Assembly (NCBI RefSeq): GCF_003731765.1
Contig: NZ_MOAL01000002.1
Location: forward strand, 558,001 to 622,000
DNA length: 64,000 nt
DNA from: Pseudomonas chlororaphis
Lineage (GTDB): Bacteria > Pseudomonadota > Gammaproteobacteria > Pseudomonadales > Pseudomonadaceae
Direction of reading: 5' to 3'
Below are positions 1 through 8,317 of the stretch, piece by piece. Every line of letters starts with the position of its first letter. Position 1 is the stretch's first letter. Under the pieces are notes generated by a model. The model ran no database searches and was not told where the DNA came from. It saw only the letters and a list, made by a program, of their open reading frames with translations. Made by a program: the position numbers and the translations under genes.

Positions 1-463
1 AGACCTCGGCGAACGCCGGCTCTTTATCCTGTGGATTGACCGGCACGTGGTAGTACGGAATACCGTGCCACTCAACCATGCTGCGCAGATCGTTGTGGTT
101 GGAAATCACACAGGAAATTTCGCAATCCAGTTCATCGCTGTGCCAACGGTGCAACAAGTCGGCCAGGCAATGGGATTCGCGGCTGGCCATCAACACCACG
201 CGTTTTTTCTCGGCGGTGTCGGTAATACGCCAATCCATCGAAAACTCTTCGGCAATCGGCGCGAAGGCCTCGCGAAACGCTTCCAGACCGAACGGCAACG
301 AATCGGCACGAATCTCGTGGCGCATGAAGAACCAACCACTGAGGTTGTCCGAGTGGTGGCTCGCTTCGGTGATCCAACCGTTGTGGGAGGCCAGAAAGTT
401 ACTGACTTTGGCAACGATGCCAACGCGGTCAGGGCAAGAAATCACCAACCGGAAAGTGCGCAT
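1..463 (-). CDS. purU: Formyltetrahydrofolate deformylase (N-terminal part; 3' end outside window)
   Basis: Hydrolyses 10-formyltetrahydrofolate to formate and tetrahydrofolate in the cytoplasm, supplying formate for purine synthesis and balancing one-carbon pools. The visible 154 codons start at the ATG at 463 (MRTFRLVISCPDRVGIVAKV). They cover the N-terminal ACT domain (about residues 1-75, with the CPDRVGIVA and NGWITEASHHSD signatures of PurU) and the beginning of the formyltransferase-like domain (KKRVVLMASRESHCLADLL, SCVISNHNDLRSMV). The reading frame is open through base 1, so the gene is cut by the window edge. It is divergent from mvaT. The family assignment is firm; the catalytic Asp region lies outside the window. 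Confidence 0.93.
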   Translation of the reverse strand, partial: MRTFRLVISCPDRVGIVAKVSNFLASHNGWITEASHHSDNLSGWFFMRHEIRADSLPFGLEAFREAFAPIAEEFSMDWRITDTAEKKRVVLMASRESHCLADLLHRWHSDELDCEISCVISNHNDLRSMVEWHGIPYYHVPVNPQDKEPAFAEV

Positions 464-809
464 GAGGGGGAAACTCCAGAACTTCGCAAAGGCCGCCATT
501 CTAGCCATTACGCGAAGAATCTGCAGTATTCATTGCGTCCGATTGCAAGCGCCTCCTTCACACCCAGGCTTTATCCGCCGTGGCGTGCACCCCTTTCGAG
601 GGCACATAAAGCCACTTATAAATAGTGGACAACTAATGCTTGATTATCTGTTCGGAATGCACCCGAGTATTAAATTTCGATCTGCGTTTACGCCTAAACA
701 CTCTAAATGTGGCAAATAAAAACGCTGTTAAATGTTTACTTGCTGAAACCGCCTGACTATTATTGCCCATTATGTTTCAGTCACCCTGCGCCCAATAAGG
801 TAGCCATCC
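464..809. other. AT-rich intergenic region between purU and mvaT
   Basis: This 346-base gap separates the divergent purU and mvaT genes. The part from about 610 to 770 is clearly richer in A+T than the surroundings (several TTTA, AAATAAAAA and TTATTA runs), which is the type of DNA that MvaT itself binds. A ribosome site (AATAAGGTAG) lies just before the mvaT ATG. I could not fix a clear -35/-10 pair and see no additional gene. Confidence 0.5.
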
Positions 810-1184
810 ATGTCCCTGATCAACGAATACCGCGCCACAGAAGAAGCTATCAAAGAGCTGCAAGCCCGCCTGAAGAATCTGTCGCAAGACGACAAATTGA
901 AAACCGAGCTGGAATTCGAAGGCAAACTGCGCACCCTGATGGGCGAGTATTCCAAATCCCTGCGCGACATCATCGCCCTGCTGGATCCGGACTCCAAAGT
1001 TAAAGCGCCACGCGCTCCGGTAAAAACCACCGGCACCAAACGCGCTCGTAAAGTTAAGCAATACAAGAACCCGCACAATGGCGAAGTGATTGAAACCAAA
1101 GGTGGCAACCACAAGACTCTGAAAGAGTGGAAAGCCAAGTGGGGCGGTGACGTCGTTGAAGGCTGGGCAACCCTGCTGGACTAA
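810..1184 (+). CDS. mvaT: H-NS-family global regulator MvaT
   Basis: Nucleoid-associated silencer of AT-rich and horizontally acquired DNA, functionally equivalent to H-NS in Pseudomonas. The 124-residue length is typical. Residues 1-60 are a charged, helical oligomerisation region (MSLINEYRATEEAIKELQAR). The C-terminal part carries the AT-pincer residues known from MvaT: R80 and the K97-G98-G99-N100 loop (ETKGGNHKTLKEWKAKWG). The start at 810 follows an AAGG Shine-Dalgarno sequence. It is a single-gene unit with a strong terminator at 1221-1249. Pseudomonas usually also has a paralogue (MvaU/MvaV), but synteny with purU and sbcB points to MvaT proper. Confidence 0.93.
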   Translation: MSLINEYRATEEAIKELQARLKNLSQDDKLKTELEFEGKLRTLMGEYSKSLRDIIALLDPDSKVKAPRAPVKTTGTKRARKVKQYKNPHNGEVIETKGGNHKTLKEWKAKWGGDVVEGWATLLD

Positions 1185-1220
1185 GCCTCGACAGCGTCAC
1201 CCGCGGTCCAGTGATCGCAG

Positions 1221-1249
1221 AAAAAACGCCAGCCAGCTGGCGTTTTTTT
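1221..1249. terminator. Bidirectional intrinsic terminator between mvaT and sbcB
   Basis: AAAAAACGCCAGC / CAGCTGGCGTTTTTTT forms a GC-rich stem flanked by an A-tract on the left and a T-tract on the right. It can therefore terminate mvaT (rightward) and sbcB (leftward, stop at 1278). Confidence 0.88.
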
Positions 1250-1277
1250 ATGCCTGGCGTTCAGCCACAAAGACCGT

Positions 1278-2705
1278 TCAAAGCCCCAGGCGCTGGCTGA
1301 GTGAGCGGGCGTAGTTGTCCCACTCATCCAGCACCTGACGCTGGCTTTCAGTCGCACTTGAAGCCCACTGCGAAGATGCCTGGTTAAAACTTTCCAGGGT
1401 ATTGGGTGCACCGTATTGGGGATCGAGCAATCGCTGCTGGCAAAATGCCTTCCAGCGCTCTTGCTCTTCGTCACTCAATGTCCCTGGGAAGTTACGAGCG
1501 CGGTAACGGAACAGTAATTCAGGCAAACGTGGATCATCGAAAGGCCATTGAGACTGGCGCAATTGATCAGGTTCTGCCTGGCGCACTTGTTCACACAGGC
1601 GTCGATCACGGTCGCCAATAAAACCGTCGTATAACTGCTGCTCCGGATCTTCGCTGCCGGCAAAATCTTCCGTGGCGTAGATGGCCTGAAGTTTATCTTG
1701 CCAAACTTCCCGAGCCTCGCTCAGACGCAGGGCCCGGTCCTGATAAAGCGCCATGTCCAAGTGCAATCGTTGCTGATCTTGCTCACGCAATACATTCAAC
1801 GGCGCAACCACAGGGCAACGATTGATATGAATTAGTTTGAGCGGCACCGGCAGTTCGCCGTCAGCCAGTTCCTCGCGTCGGGTATATAAACGCTGACGCA
1901 AGGCCTCGGCATCCTGGTCCAGCAACCCCTGGGGATCCAGATGCAGATCGCAGACAATCAAGGCATTGCGATTGCGTGGGTGCCAGGCCAGGGGCAAAAC
2001 CACCCCCACATAATGCCGCGCCGCAGAGAACCGACCGGAGATATGCACCATCGGCTGCAACAGGCGGATCTGGTCCATGACCTTCTGTTTACTGCGCAGT
2101 TGGAACAGCCAGTCGTAGAGCTTCGGTTGCTTCTCGCGAATCAGCCGCGCCAGGGCGATGGTGGCGCGCACATCGGACAGGGCGTCGTGGGCCTGGCCGT
2201 GATCGATGCCGTTGGCCGCGGTCAGGCGCTCCAGCTTGAGGGTTACCTGGCCCTCTTCCTCGGGCCAGACCAGGCCCTGGGGGCGCAACGCATAGGCGGC
2301 GCGCACCACGTCGATCAAGTCCCAGCGGCTGTTGCCGCCCTGCCACTCGCGGGCGTAGGGGTCGAAAAAGTTGCGGTAGAGGCTGTAGCGGGTCATCTCA
2401 TCGTCGAAACGCAGGGTGTTGTAACCCGCGCCACAGGTGCCCGGGTACGCCAACTGGGCGTGGACCCGGGTCATGAAGTCGGCTTCGCTCAATCCCTGCT
2501 CGGCCAGACGGGTCGGGGTAATCCCAGTGATCACGCAGGCCGCTGGGTGCGGCAGGATATCGTCGCTGGGCTGGCAGTAGAGGTTGACCGGCTCGCCAAT
2601 CTCGTTGAGGTCGAAGTCGGTGCGAATGCCAGCCACTTGCAGCGGTCGATCGCAACGCGGATTGATGCCAGTGGTTTCGTAGTCGTACCAGAAGATGGAA
2701 GTCAC
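1278..2705 (-). CDS. sbcB: Exodeoxyribonuclease I
   Basis: Degrades single-stranded DNA 3'->5' in recombination and mismatch repair. The 475 residues match the usual length. The DEDDh nuclease signature is complete: D8 and E10 in WYDYETTG, D101/D102 in NTLRFDDE, and H173 and D178 in HDALSDVR. The SH3-like and C-terminal helical regions follow (LDPQYGAPNTLESF and the terminal NYARSLSQRLGL). The start ATG at 2705 gives the canonical MTSIFWYDYETTG. It is convergent with mvaT and shares its terminator. It is divergent from the RDD/SpoIIM cluster. Confidence 0.95.
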   Translation of the reverse strand: MTSIFWYDYETTGINPRCDRPLQVAGIRTDFDLNEIGEPVNLYCQPSDDILPHPAACVITGITPTRLAEQGLSEADFMTRVHAQLAYPGTCGAGYNTLRFDDEMTRYSLYRNFFDPYAREWQGGNSRWDLIDVVRAAYALRPQGLVWPEEEGQVTLKLERLTAANGIDHGQAHDALSDVRATIALARLIREKQPKLYDWLFQLRSKQKVMDQIRLLQPMVHISGRFSAARHYVGVVLPLAWHPRNRNALIVCDLHLDPQGLLDQDAEALRQRLYTRREELADGELPVPLKLIHINRCPVVAPLNVLREQDQQRLHLDMALYQDRALRLSEAREVWQDKLQAIYATEDFAGSEDPEQQLYDGFIGDRDRRLCEQVRQAEPDQLRQSQWPFDDPRLPELLFRYRARNFPGTLSDEEQERWKAFCQQRLLDPQYGAPNTLESFNQASSQWASSATESQRQVLDEWDNYARSLSQRLGL

Positions 2706-2888
2706 GGTGCGTTCCTGAACTGAAGACCGGCAAAGTCTAGGCGCTCAGGCGCCGCCAGGGCCAGCCATGTTGCCGTCAATCAGCCGCCCGGTGCAGACAG
2801 CGCGAAGTTATTGATGTCGTTTGCCCCTCTGAGGCTGCTAGCATCGGCGCTGGATTTTTTCTCAACCAGGCCAGCCATTACGTTGCCC

Positions 2889-3614
2889 ATGCTCGAGACG
2901 ACAGCACTGCCAGGGAATGCAACGCTGCACCCGCCACTGGACACGCGGTATCAGGTCGAAACGCCGGAAGGCATCGACCTGCCGCTGCGTCCGGCCGGGC
3001 TGATGGTGCGCGCCCTCGCGTTTGCCCTGGACCTGGGCATTCGCGGGCTGATCCTTGGCCTACTGTTTTTGCTCCTGGGGTTCTTCGACAAGATCGGCAC
3101 CGGCCTGGGCTCAATCCTGCTGTTCCTGATCAGTTGGTGGTACATGGTGCTGTTCGAAGTGCTGAACCAGGGCCGCTCCCCCGGCAAACAGATGATGGGC
3201 CTCAGGGTGGTGCAGGACGACGGCACGCCGATTGGCTGGGCCGCCTCGCTGACCCGCAACCTGCTGCGCTTTGCCGACATGCTGCCGTTCGGCTATTTCC
3301 TCGGTGCCCTCAGTTGCCTGCAGCACCCGAATTTCAAGCGCCTTGGCGACCTGGCGGCCGGCACCCTGGTGATCTACCGCGAACAGGCGGTGCAGCGCCC
3401 ACCGCTGCCCGAGGCCCAGGCCCGGCATGCGCCCTTCCCCCTGCGTCTGAACGAACAGCGGGCGATCCTCAGCTTCGCCGAGCGCCAGGGGCAACTGTCC
3501 CGCGAGCGTACCGTGGAGCTGGCGCAGATTCTCGCCGAACCACTGCAAGTGCCCGCCGCCCAAGCCCCTGCCGAACTCAACGGAATCGCCCGTGGCTTCC
3601 TGGGGCCAACATGA
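2889..3614 (+). CDS. RDD family membrane protein, first gene of the SpoIIM/MoxR cluster
   Basis: A 241-residue inner-membrane protein with the RDD domain: YQVETPEGIDLPLRPAGL, then R-D-type transmembrane segments at about residues 50-75 and 80-100, and the SPGKQMMGLRVVQDDG signature near residue 105. I chose the ATG at 2889 (MLETTALPGN) over the longer TTG/ATG at 2811-2814, because the extension is not RDD-like. The Shine-Dalgarno sequence is weak either way. The last bases overlap the next gene as ATGA, so translation is coupled. The transported substrate, if any, is unknown; RDD proteins are often predicted ion exchangers. It heads the 2.9-9.65 kb run. Confidence 0.85.
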   Translation: MLETTALPGNATLHPPLDTRYQVETPEGIDLPLRPAGLMVRALAFALDLGIRGLILGLLFLLLGFFDKIGTGLGSILLFLISWWYMVLFEVLNQGRSPGKQMMGLRVVQDDGTPIGWAASLTRNLLRFADMLPFGYFLGALSCLQHPNFKRLGDLAAGTLVIYREQAVQRPPLPEAQARHAPFPLRLNEQRAILSFAERQGQLSRERTVELAQILAEPLQVPAAQAPAELNGIARGFLGPT

Positions 3615-4591
3615 AACAGAGCCTGTTTGAAAGCCGTCATCAACCCGAATGGCAGCGCCTGAGGGAACAACTGGACCTGCTGGAACGCGGCAAGGCCAAA
3701 CCCGAGGACTGCCAGGGTTTCCCACGGGCCTACCGGCGCCTGTGCCAACACCTGGCCCTGGCCCAGGAACGGGGTTACAGCAGCTACCTGATCGACCCCC
3801 TGCAACAACTGGCCTTGCGCGGCCATCAGCAGTTGTACCGGCAACGCAGCCCCCTGAGCGCCCACGTCCTGGGGTTCATGCTCGCTGGCTTTCCTCGCCT
3901 GGTGCGCGAGCAGTGGCGCTTTGTGCTGACCGCCAGCCTGCTGTTCTTCGGCAGCCTGCTGGGCATCGGCCTGCTGATGTACCTGTTCCCGGACCTGATC
4001 TACAGCGTGGTCAGCACCCAGCAAGTGGCCGAGATGCAGAGCATGTACGACCCCACCTCAGGGCGCCTGGGCCGCGCCGCCGAACGGGCCGCCAGCGACG
4101 ACTGGGTGATGTTCGGCTACTACATCATGCACAACATCGGCATTGCCTTTCAGACCTTCGCCAGCGGTTTGCTGCTGGGCGTGGGCAGCGTGTTTTTCCT
4201 GTTTTTCAACGGCCTGATGATCGGCGCCATCGCCGGCCACCTGACCCAAATCGGCTCAGGCCCGGTGTTCTGGCCCTTCGTCATCGGCCACGGCGCTTTC
4301 GAACTCACGGCCATCGTGCTGTCCGGCGCTGCTGGGCTGAAACTGGGCTGGGCGCTGATCGCCCCCGGGCGCCTGACCCGGGGTGAAGCCCTGCTGCGCG
4401 CCGCGCGCAAAAGCGTGCAATTGGTGGGCGGGGTCATTGTGTTCCTGCTGATCGCGGCCTTTATCGAAGCCTATTGGTCGTCGCTGACCTGGCCGGCGCC
4501 CTGGATCAAATACCTGGTGGGCGCCGGGCTCTGGACCCTGGTGGGGCTGTACCTGATCTACGCCGGACGAGAACCCCATGCGCCTGAGTGA
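3611..4591 (+). CDS. Stage II sporulation protein M-like (SpoIIM/DUF95) membrane protein
   Basis: A 326-residue protein with a hydrophilic N-terminus of about 95 residues and then five or six transmembrane helices (first at about 105-125, VLTASLLFFGSLLGIGLLMY). It shows the SpoIIM-family pattern of a small-residue-rich, conserved middle: HNIGIAFQTFASGLLLGVGS and FWPFVIGHGAFELTAIVLSG. In Bacillus SpoIIM works with cell-wall hydrolases during engulfment. In non-sporulating bacteria such as this one the family sits beside MoxR/DUF58 genes and its role is not known. The ATG at 3611 overlaps the RDD stop by four bases, and the C-terminus overlaps the DUF4129 gene by 14 bases. Confidence 0.85.
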   Translation: MKQSLFESRHQPEWQRLREQLDLLERGKAKPEDCQGFPRAYRRLCQHLALAQERGYSSYLIDPLQQLALRGHQQLYRQRSPLSAHVLGFMLAGFPRLVREQWRFVLTASLLFFGSLLGIGLLMYLFPDLIYSVVSTQQVAEMQSMYDPTSGRLGRAAERAASDDWVMFGYYIMHNIGIAFQTFASGLLLGVGSVFFLFFNGLMIGAIAGHLTQIGSGPVFWPFVIGHGAFELTAIVLSGAAGLKLGWALIAPGRLTRGEALLRAARKSVQLVGGVIVFLLIAAFIEAYWSSLTWPAPWIKYLVGAGLWTLVGLYLIYAGREPHAPE

Positions 4592-6125
4592 TGCCAGCGT
4601 AGTGATCCGCCCGCGCAATACCTGGGAAGCCATGGACCTGGGCGTGCTCCTGAACCAGCGTCATCGCGGCCTGCTAATGGGCAGTTGGGCGCTGATCAGT
4701 TTGCCGGTGTTCATGCTACTCAGCCTGCTGTTCTGGGAATCGCCCTCGGTGGCCCTGCTGCTGTTCTGGTGGCTCAAGCCGGCCTTCGAGCGCTTGCCGC
4801 TGTTCATTCTGTCCAAGGCCCTGTTCGCAGAGGCGCCCAGCCTGCGCCAGGCCGTGCGCCAATGGCCGCGGTTGCTCAAGCCGCAACTGCTCGCCAGCCT
4901 GACCTGGCGACGCCTGAGCATGAGCCGTAGCTTCACGATGCCGGTGGTGCAACTTGAAGGTCTGGCGGGCGAGGCCCGGCAACAACGCCTGGGGGTCCTG
5001 CTACAGCAGCAACCCGGCGCGGCGCGCTGGCTGACCTTGATCGGCATGTGCCTGGAATGTGCGCTGTGGATGGGGCTCATGGCGCTGTTCTACCTACTGC
5101 TGCCACAACAGATCGAGTTGGACTGGAGCTGGCAGGAGTTGATCACCGCCAGCGAGCAGGACTGGCTGTGGCTGGAACACCTGACCAACGCTTTTTATGC
5201 GCTGGTGCTGATTGTCTGGGAACCGATTTACGTGGCCTGTGGCTTCAGCCTTTACCTCAATCGGCGCACCGAGCTGGAGGCCTGGGACATCGAACTGGTG
5301 TTCCGCCGCCTGCGCCAGCGCCTCGCCGGGATCGCCGGCCTATGGCTGGTGTGCGGGCTGATCCTGTTGTCCCCCGTGTCGACGGTTTGGGCCGCCGAGC
5401 CGGTGCCAGGGCCGAAAAGTCCGCGTCTGCTGGGGCAAGCCCTGACCAGCCAGGCCTCCAAGGACAGCATCAAGGCCATCCTCGAGCAGCCACCGTTCAA
5501 AAACCCGGAGTCGGTCACGCGCTATCGCTTCGGCGACGAACCGCCGGCAAAAACCGCGGAGCAAAAAGACGCCGCGTCCAAGGATTGGCTCAAGGACTTG
5601 CTGGACAGCGTCTCGCCTGAACGCTTCGCCGGCATCGCACAGGCCCTGAAGATCCTGCTCTGGGCCCTGCTAGTGGCGGCCGTCGCCTGGCTGATCTGGC
5701 GCTACAGCGACTGGCTGCGCGCCTTTGTCAGCCGCCGCCCGACGCAACGGCGCCCAGTGGTGCCTGCCGCGCCGACCCAGCTGTTCGGCCTGCAAGTCAG
5801 CAACGAAAGCCTGCCCGAGGATGTTGCCGCGCGTACCGCCGAGCTCTGGTCCGAACACCCCCGGGAAGCCCTCGGCCTGCTCTATCGCGCGCTGCTCAGC
5901 CGCCTGCTTCACGACCTGCAATTGCCCCTCAAGGCTGCCGACACCGAAGGCCAGGTACTGGAACGGATCGAGCGCCTGCAACAACCTGCCCTGCAAGCCT
6001 TCAGCACGCAACTGACGCACCATTGGCTCAACCTAGCCTACGGTCACCGGGTGCCTGACGCCCAGGTGCAACAACAGCTTTGCGACGGTTGGCGTGCGCT
6101 GTTCGGACCGGGAGCGAAGCCATGA
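4578..6125 (+). CDS. DUF4129 domain-containing membrane protein
   Basis: A 515-residue protein. An N-terminal membrane block (helices at about 35-60, 150-175, 200-220 and 245-265) is followed by a periplasmic or linker stretch rich in P, K and E (residues about 275-345). Another transmembrane helix at about 355-375 (LLWALLVAAVAWLIWRYSDW) leads to a C-terminal cytoplasmic DUF4129 domain (RTAELWSEHPREALGLLYRALLSRLL, helical). DUF4129 is typically found with MoxR and DUF58 genes and has no established biochemical role. The gene overlaps SpoIIM upstream by 14 bases and the DUF4350 gene downstream by four (ATGA). Confidence 0.82.
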   Translation: MRLSDASVVIRPRNTWEAMDLGVLLNQRHRGLLMGSWALISLPVFMLLSLLFWESPSVALLLFWWLKPAFERLPLFILSKALFAEAPSLRQAVRQWPRLLKPQLLASLTWRRLSMSRSFTMPVVQLEGLAGEARQQRLGVLLQQQPGAARWLTLIGMCLECALWMGLMALFYLLLPQQIELDWSWQELITASEQDWLWLEHLTNAFYALVLIVWEPIYVACGFSLYLNRRTELEAWDIELVFRRLRQRLAGIAGLWLVCGLILLSPVSTVWAAEPVPGPKSPRLLGQALTSQASKDSIKAILEQPPFKNPESVTRYRFGDEPPAKTAEQKDAASKDWLKDLLDSVSPERFAGIAQALKILLWALLVAAVAWLIWRYSDWLRAFVSRRPTQRRPVVPAAPTQLFGLQVSNESLPEDVAARTAELWSEHPREALGLLYRALLSRLLHDLQLPLKAADTEGQVLERIERLQQPALQAFSTQLTHHWLNLAYGHRVPDAQVQQQLCDGWRALFGPGAKP

Positions 6126-7282
6126 GGCGTCCACTGCTGATCCTCTTGTCCTTGCTCTTGTGCACACTGCTGGGGGCCCTGGGTTATTACCTTTACCTGA
6201 ATGCCACGCCCTATCAGGAAATCATCGATCACGGCCCCTCCCCTGAAGCCCAGGCCAACCCGTACCTGGCCGCTGAGCTGTTTCTGCGTCAACGCGGGCT
6301 GCAGGTGGAGCACGCCAACGGCCTGGATCGACTGGCCAGCTTGCCCCCCGAGCAGCACAGCCTGCTCCTGCTGGGCGAGCGTTCGAACATGACCTCGCGC
6401 CAGGTCGATCAGCTCCTGGACTGGGCCAAGGCTGGCGGCCACTTGCTTATGGTCGCCGAGGCCCTGTGGGATGAGGAAAGTGGCGAGAGCGGGGACCTGC
6501 TACTCGATCGCCTGGGGCTGCAGCAGTCCATGAGCGAGGAGATGACCGGGCCGCCGCAAGCGAAAGACCAGGACGCCTACCCGAGGTTGACCAAGCTCTA
6601 CCTGGAAGATGAAAAGGCCCCGGCCTACATCGGCTTTGACACCGCCTTCCATCTTGAGGACCCGGACAACCTCGCCCAGTCCTGGGCCAACAGCGGGGTG
6701 GCGACCCACCTGATGCGGCTCGACTATGGCCAAGGATCAGTGACCGTGCTGACCGATGCCGACATCTGGAAAAACCAGCACATCGGGCGCTATGACAATG
6801 CCTGGCTGCTCTGGTACCTGAATGCCGATACCGCCGTGACCCTGCTGTTCAACACCGACCACGACAACCTCTGGCAACTCTTGCTGCGCTACTTTCCCCA
6901 GGCCCTGGTAGCCCTCGCGGTGCTGGCCGGCCTGTGGGTGTGGCAGGCAGCGGTGCGCCAAGGCCCGTTGCAGGCACCACCGGCCAAGGCACGTCGCCAG
7001 TTGCGCGAACACCTGCAGGCCAGTGCCGATTTCCTCCTGCGCCACAGTGGCCAACCCGCCCTGTTGCAGGCCCTGCACCTGGACATCCAGCGCCGGGCCC
7101 GCCGGCGCCACCCCGGCTTTGAGCACCTGCCCCAGACAGAACAGTGGCAGGCCCTGGCCCGCCTGACCCAGCAACCCCTCGACGTCGTCAGCCAAGCGCT
7201 GCAGCAGCCGGGACAGCGTCTGTCCAGCGCTGACTTCAGCCAGCGGGTGACCCAGTTGCAAACCCTCAGGAATGCCCTATGA
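6122..7282 (+). CDS. DUF4350 domain-containing membrane protein
   Basis: A 386-residue protein. An N-terminal signal anchor (PLLILLSLLLCTLLGALGYYLYL) is followed by the DUF4350 domain, a GATase-like fold on the periplasmic side. Its recognisable parts are NPYLAAELFLRQRGLQVE, a LLLLGERS strand, and LLDWAKAGGHLLMVAEALW. A second transmembrane helix lies at about residue 265-285 (FPQALVALAVLAGLWVWQAA), and a cytoplasmic tail follows. The family usually lies between DUF4129 and MoxR genes, as here. The ATG at 6122 overlaps DUF4129, and the TGA overlaps the moxR ATG. The function is unknown; the fold suggests ligand sensing, which is inference. Confidence 0.8.
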   Translation: MRRPLLILLSLLLCTLLGALGYYLYLNATPYQEIIDHGPSPEAQANPYLAAELFLRQRGLQVEHANGLDRLASLPPEQHSLLLLGERSNMTSRQVDQLLDWAKAGGHLLMVAEALWDEESGESGDLLLDRLGLQQSMSEEMTGPPQAKDQDAYPRLTKLYLEDEKAPAYIGFDTAFHLEDPDNLAQSWANSGVATHLMRLDYGQGSVTVLTDADIWKNQHIGRYDNAWLLWYLNADTAVTLLFNTDHDNLWQLLLRYFPQALVALAVLAGLWVWQAAVRQGPLQAPPAKARRQLREHLQASADFLLRHSGQPALLQALHLDIQRRARRRHPGFEHLPQTEQWQALARLTQQPLDVVSQALQQPGQRLSSADFSQRVTQLQTLRNAL

Positions 7283-8304
7283 GCGAATTTCCAGACGATT
7301 CCGTGACCGCCAGCGAACCGGCCACCCCGCAAGATTCGGCCACGTCCCAACGCCTGCAAGCCAGCCAGTTGGCCCAGGCCCTGCGCGTGGAATTGCGCAA
7401 GGCGCTGATCGGCCAGGACGCGGTCATCGACGACGTGCTCACGGCGCTGATCGCCGGCGGCCATGTGCTGCTCGAAGGCGTCCCGGGCCTGGGCAAGACC
7501 CTGCTGGTGCGGGCCTTGGCCCGGTGCTTCGGTGGCGACTTCGCGCGGATCCAGTTCACCCCTGACTTGATGCCCAGCGATGTCACCGGCCACGCGGTCT
7601 ACGACTTGCAGACCGAGCAATTCAAGCTGCGCAAAGGCCCACTGTTCACCAACCTGTTGCTGGCCGACGAGATCAACCGGGCACCGGCCAAAACCCAGGC
7701 GGCGCTGCTGGAAGCCATGCAGGAACGCCAAGTGACCCTGGAAGGCCAGGCCTTGCCGATTGCCCAGCCGTTCATGGTCCTGGCCACCCAGAACCCCATC
7801 GAACAGGAAGGCACCTACCCGCTGCCGGAAGCCGAGCTAGACCGCTTCATGCTCAAGCTGCGCATGGATTACCCCGATGCCGAGCAAGAGCTGAGCATGG
7901 TGCGCCAAGTGGCGCGCTCCACCCGCGCCGACATGCTCGACGTGCAGCCCTTGCGCACCGTGCTGCAAGCCAAGGATGTGCTGGCCCTGCAACGCATTGC
8001 CAGTGAGCTGCCCCTGGACGATCAAGTGCTCGACTACGCCGTGCGCCTGGCTCGGGCCACCCGCAGTTGGCCCGGCCTGGCCCTCGGTGCCGGGCCGCGC
8101 GCGTCCATCGCCCTGGTGCGTGGCGCCCGCGCCCGAGCACTGTTGCGCGGCGGCGAGTTTGTCATCCCCGATGACATCAAGGGCTGTGCCATGGCGGTGT
8201 TGCGCCATCGGGTGCGCATCGCCCCGGAACTGGACATTGAAGGCCTGTCGGTGGAACACGTGCTCACTCAACTGCTCGAACAGATTGCCGCGCCTCGCCT
8301 ATGA
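7279..8304 (+). CDS. MoxR-family AAA+ ATPase
   Basis: A 341-residue cytoplasmic AAA+ ATPase of the MoxR clade. Walker A is GVPGLGKT at residues 67-74, Walker B is LLLADE at 126-131, sensor 1 is the Asn in ATQNPIEQEG (N172), and the arginine-finger region is PEAELDRFM. MoxR proteins act as chaperones that load cofactors or assemble complexes, usually with a von Willebrand-type partner; here that partner is the DUF58 protein next door. The start overlaps the previous stop (ATGA), and the stop lies 13 bases before the DUF58 ATG. I cannot assign the client from the sequence. Confidence 0.92.
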   Translation: MSEFPDDSVTASEPATPQDSATSQRLQASQLAQALRVELRKALIGQDAVIDDVLTALIAGGHVLLEGVPGLGKTLLVRALARCFGGDFARIQFTPDLMPSDVTGHAVYDLQTEQFKLRKGPLFTNLLLADEINRAPAKTQAALLEAMQERQVTLEGQALPIAQPFMVLATQNPIEQEGTYPLPEAELDRFMLKLRMDYPDAEQELSMVRQVARSTRADMLDVQPLRTVLQAKDVLALQRIASELPLDDQVLDYAVRLARATRSWPGLALGAGPRASIALVRGARARALLRGGEFVIPDDIKGCAMAVLRHRVRIAPELDIEGLSVEHVLTQLLEQIAAPRL

Positions 8305-8317
8305 ATCGGTCACAGCC

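Noticed and set aside
47..625. Long open frame on the plus strand over purU
   Set aside because: Antisense to purU codons with no family features; the minus-strand frame encodes PurU.
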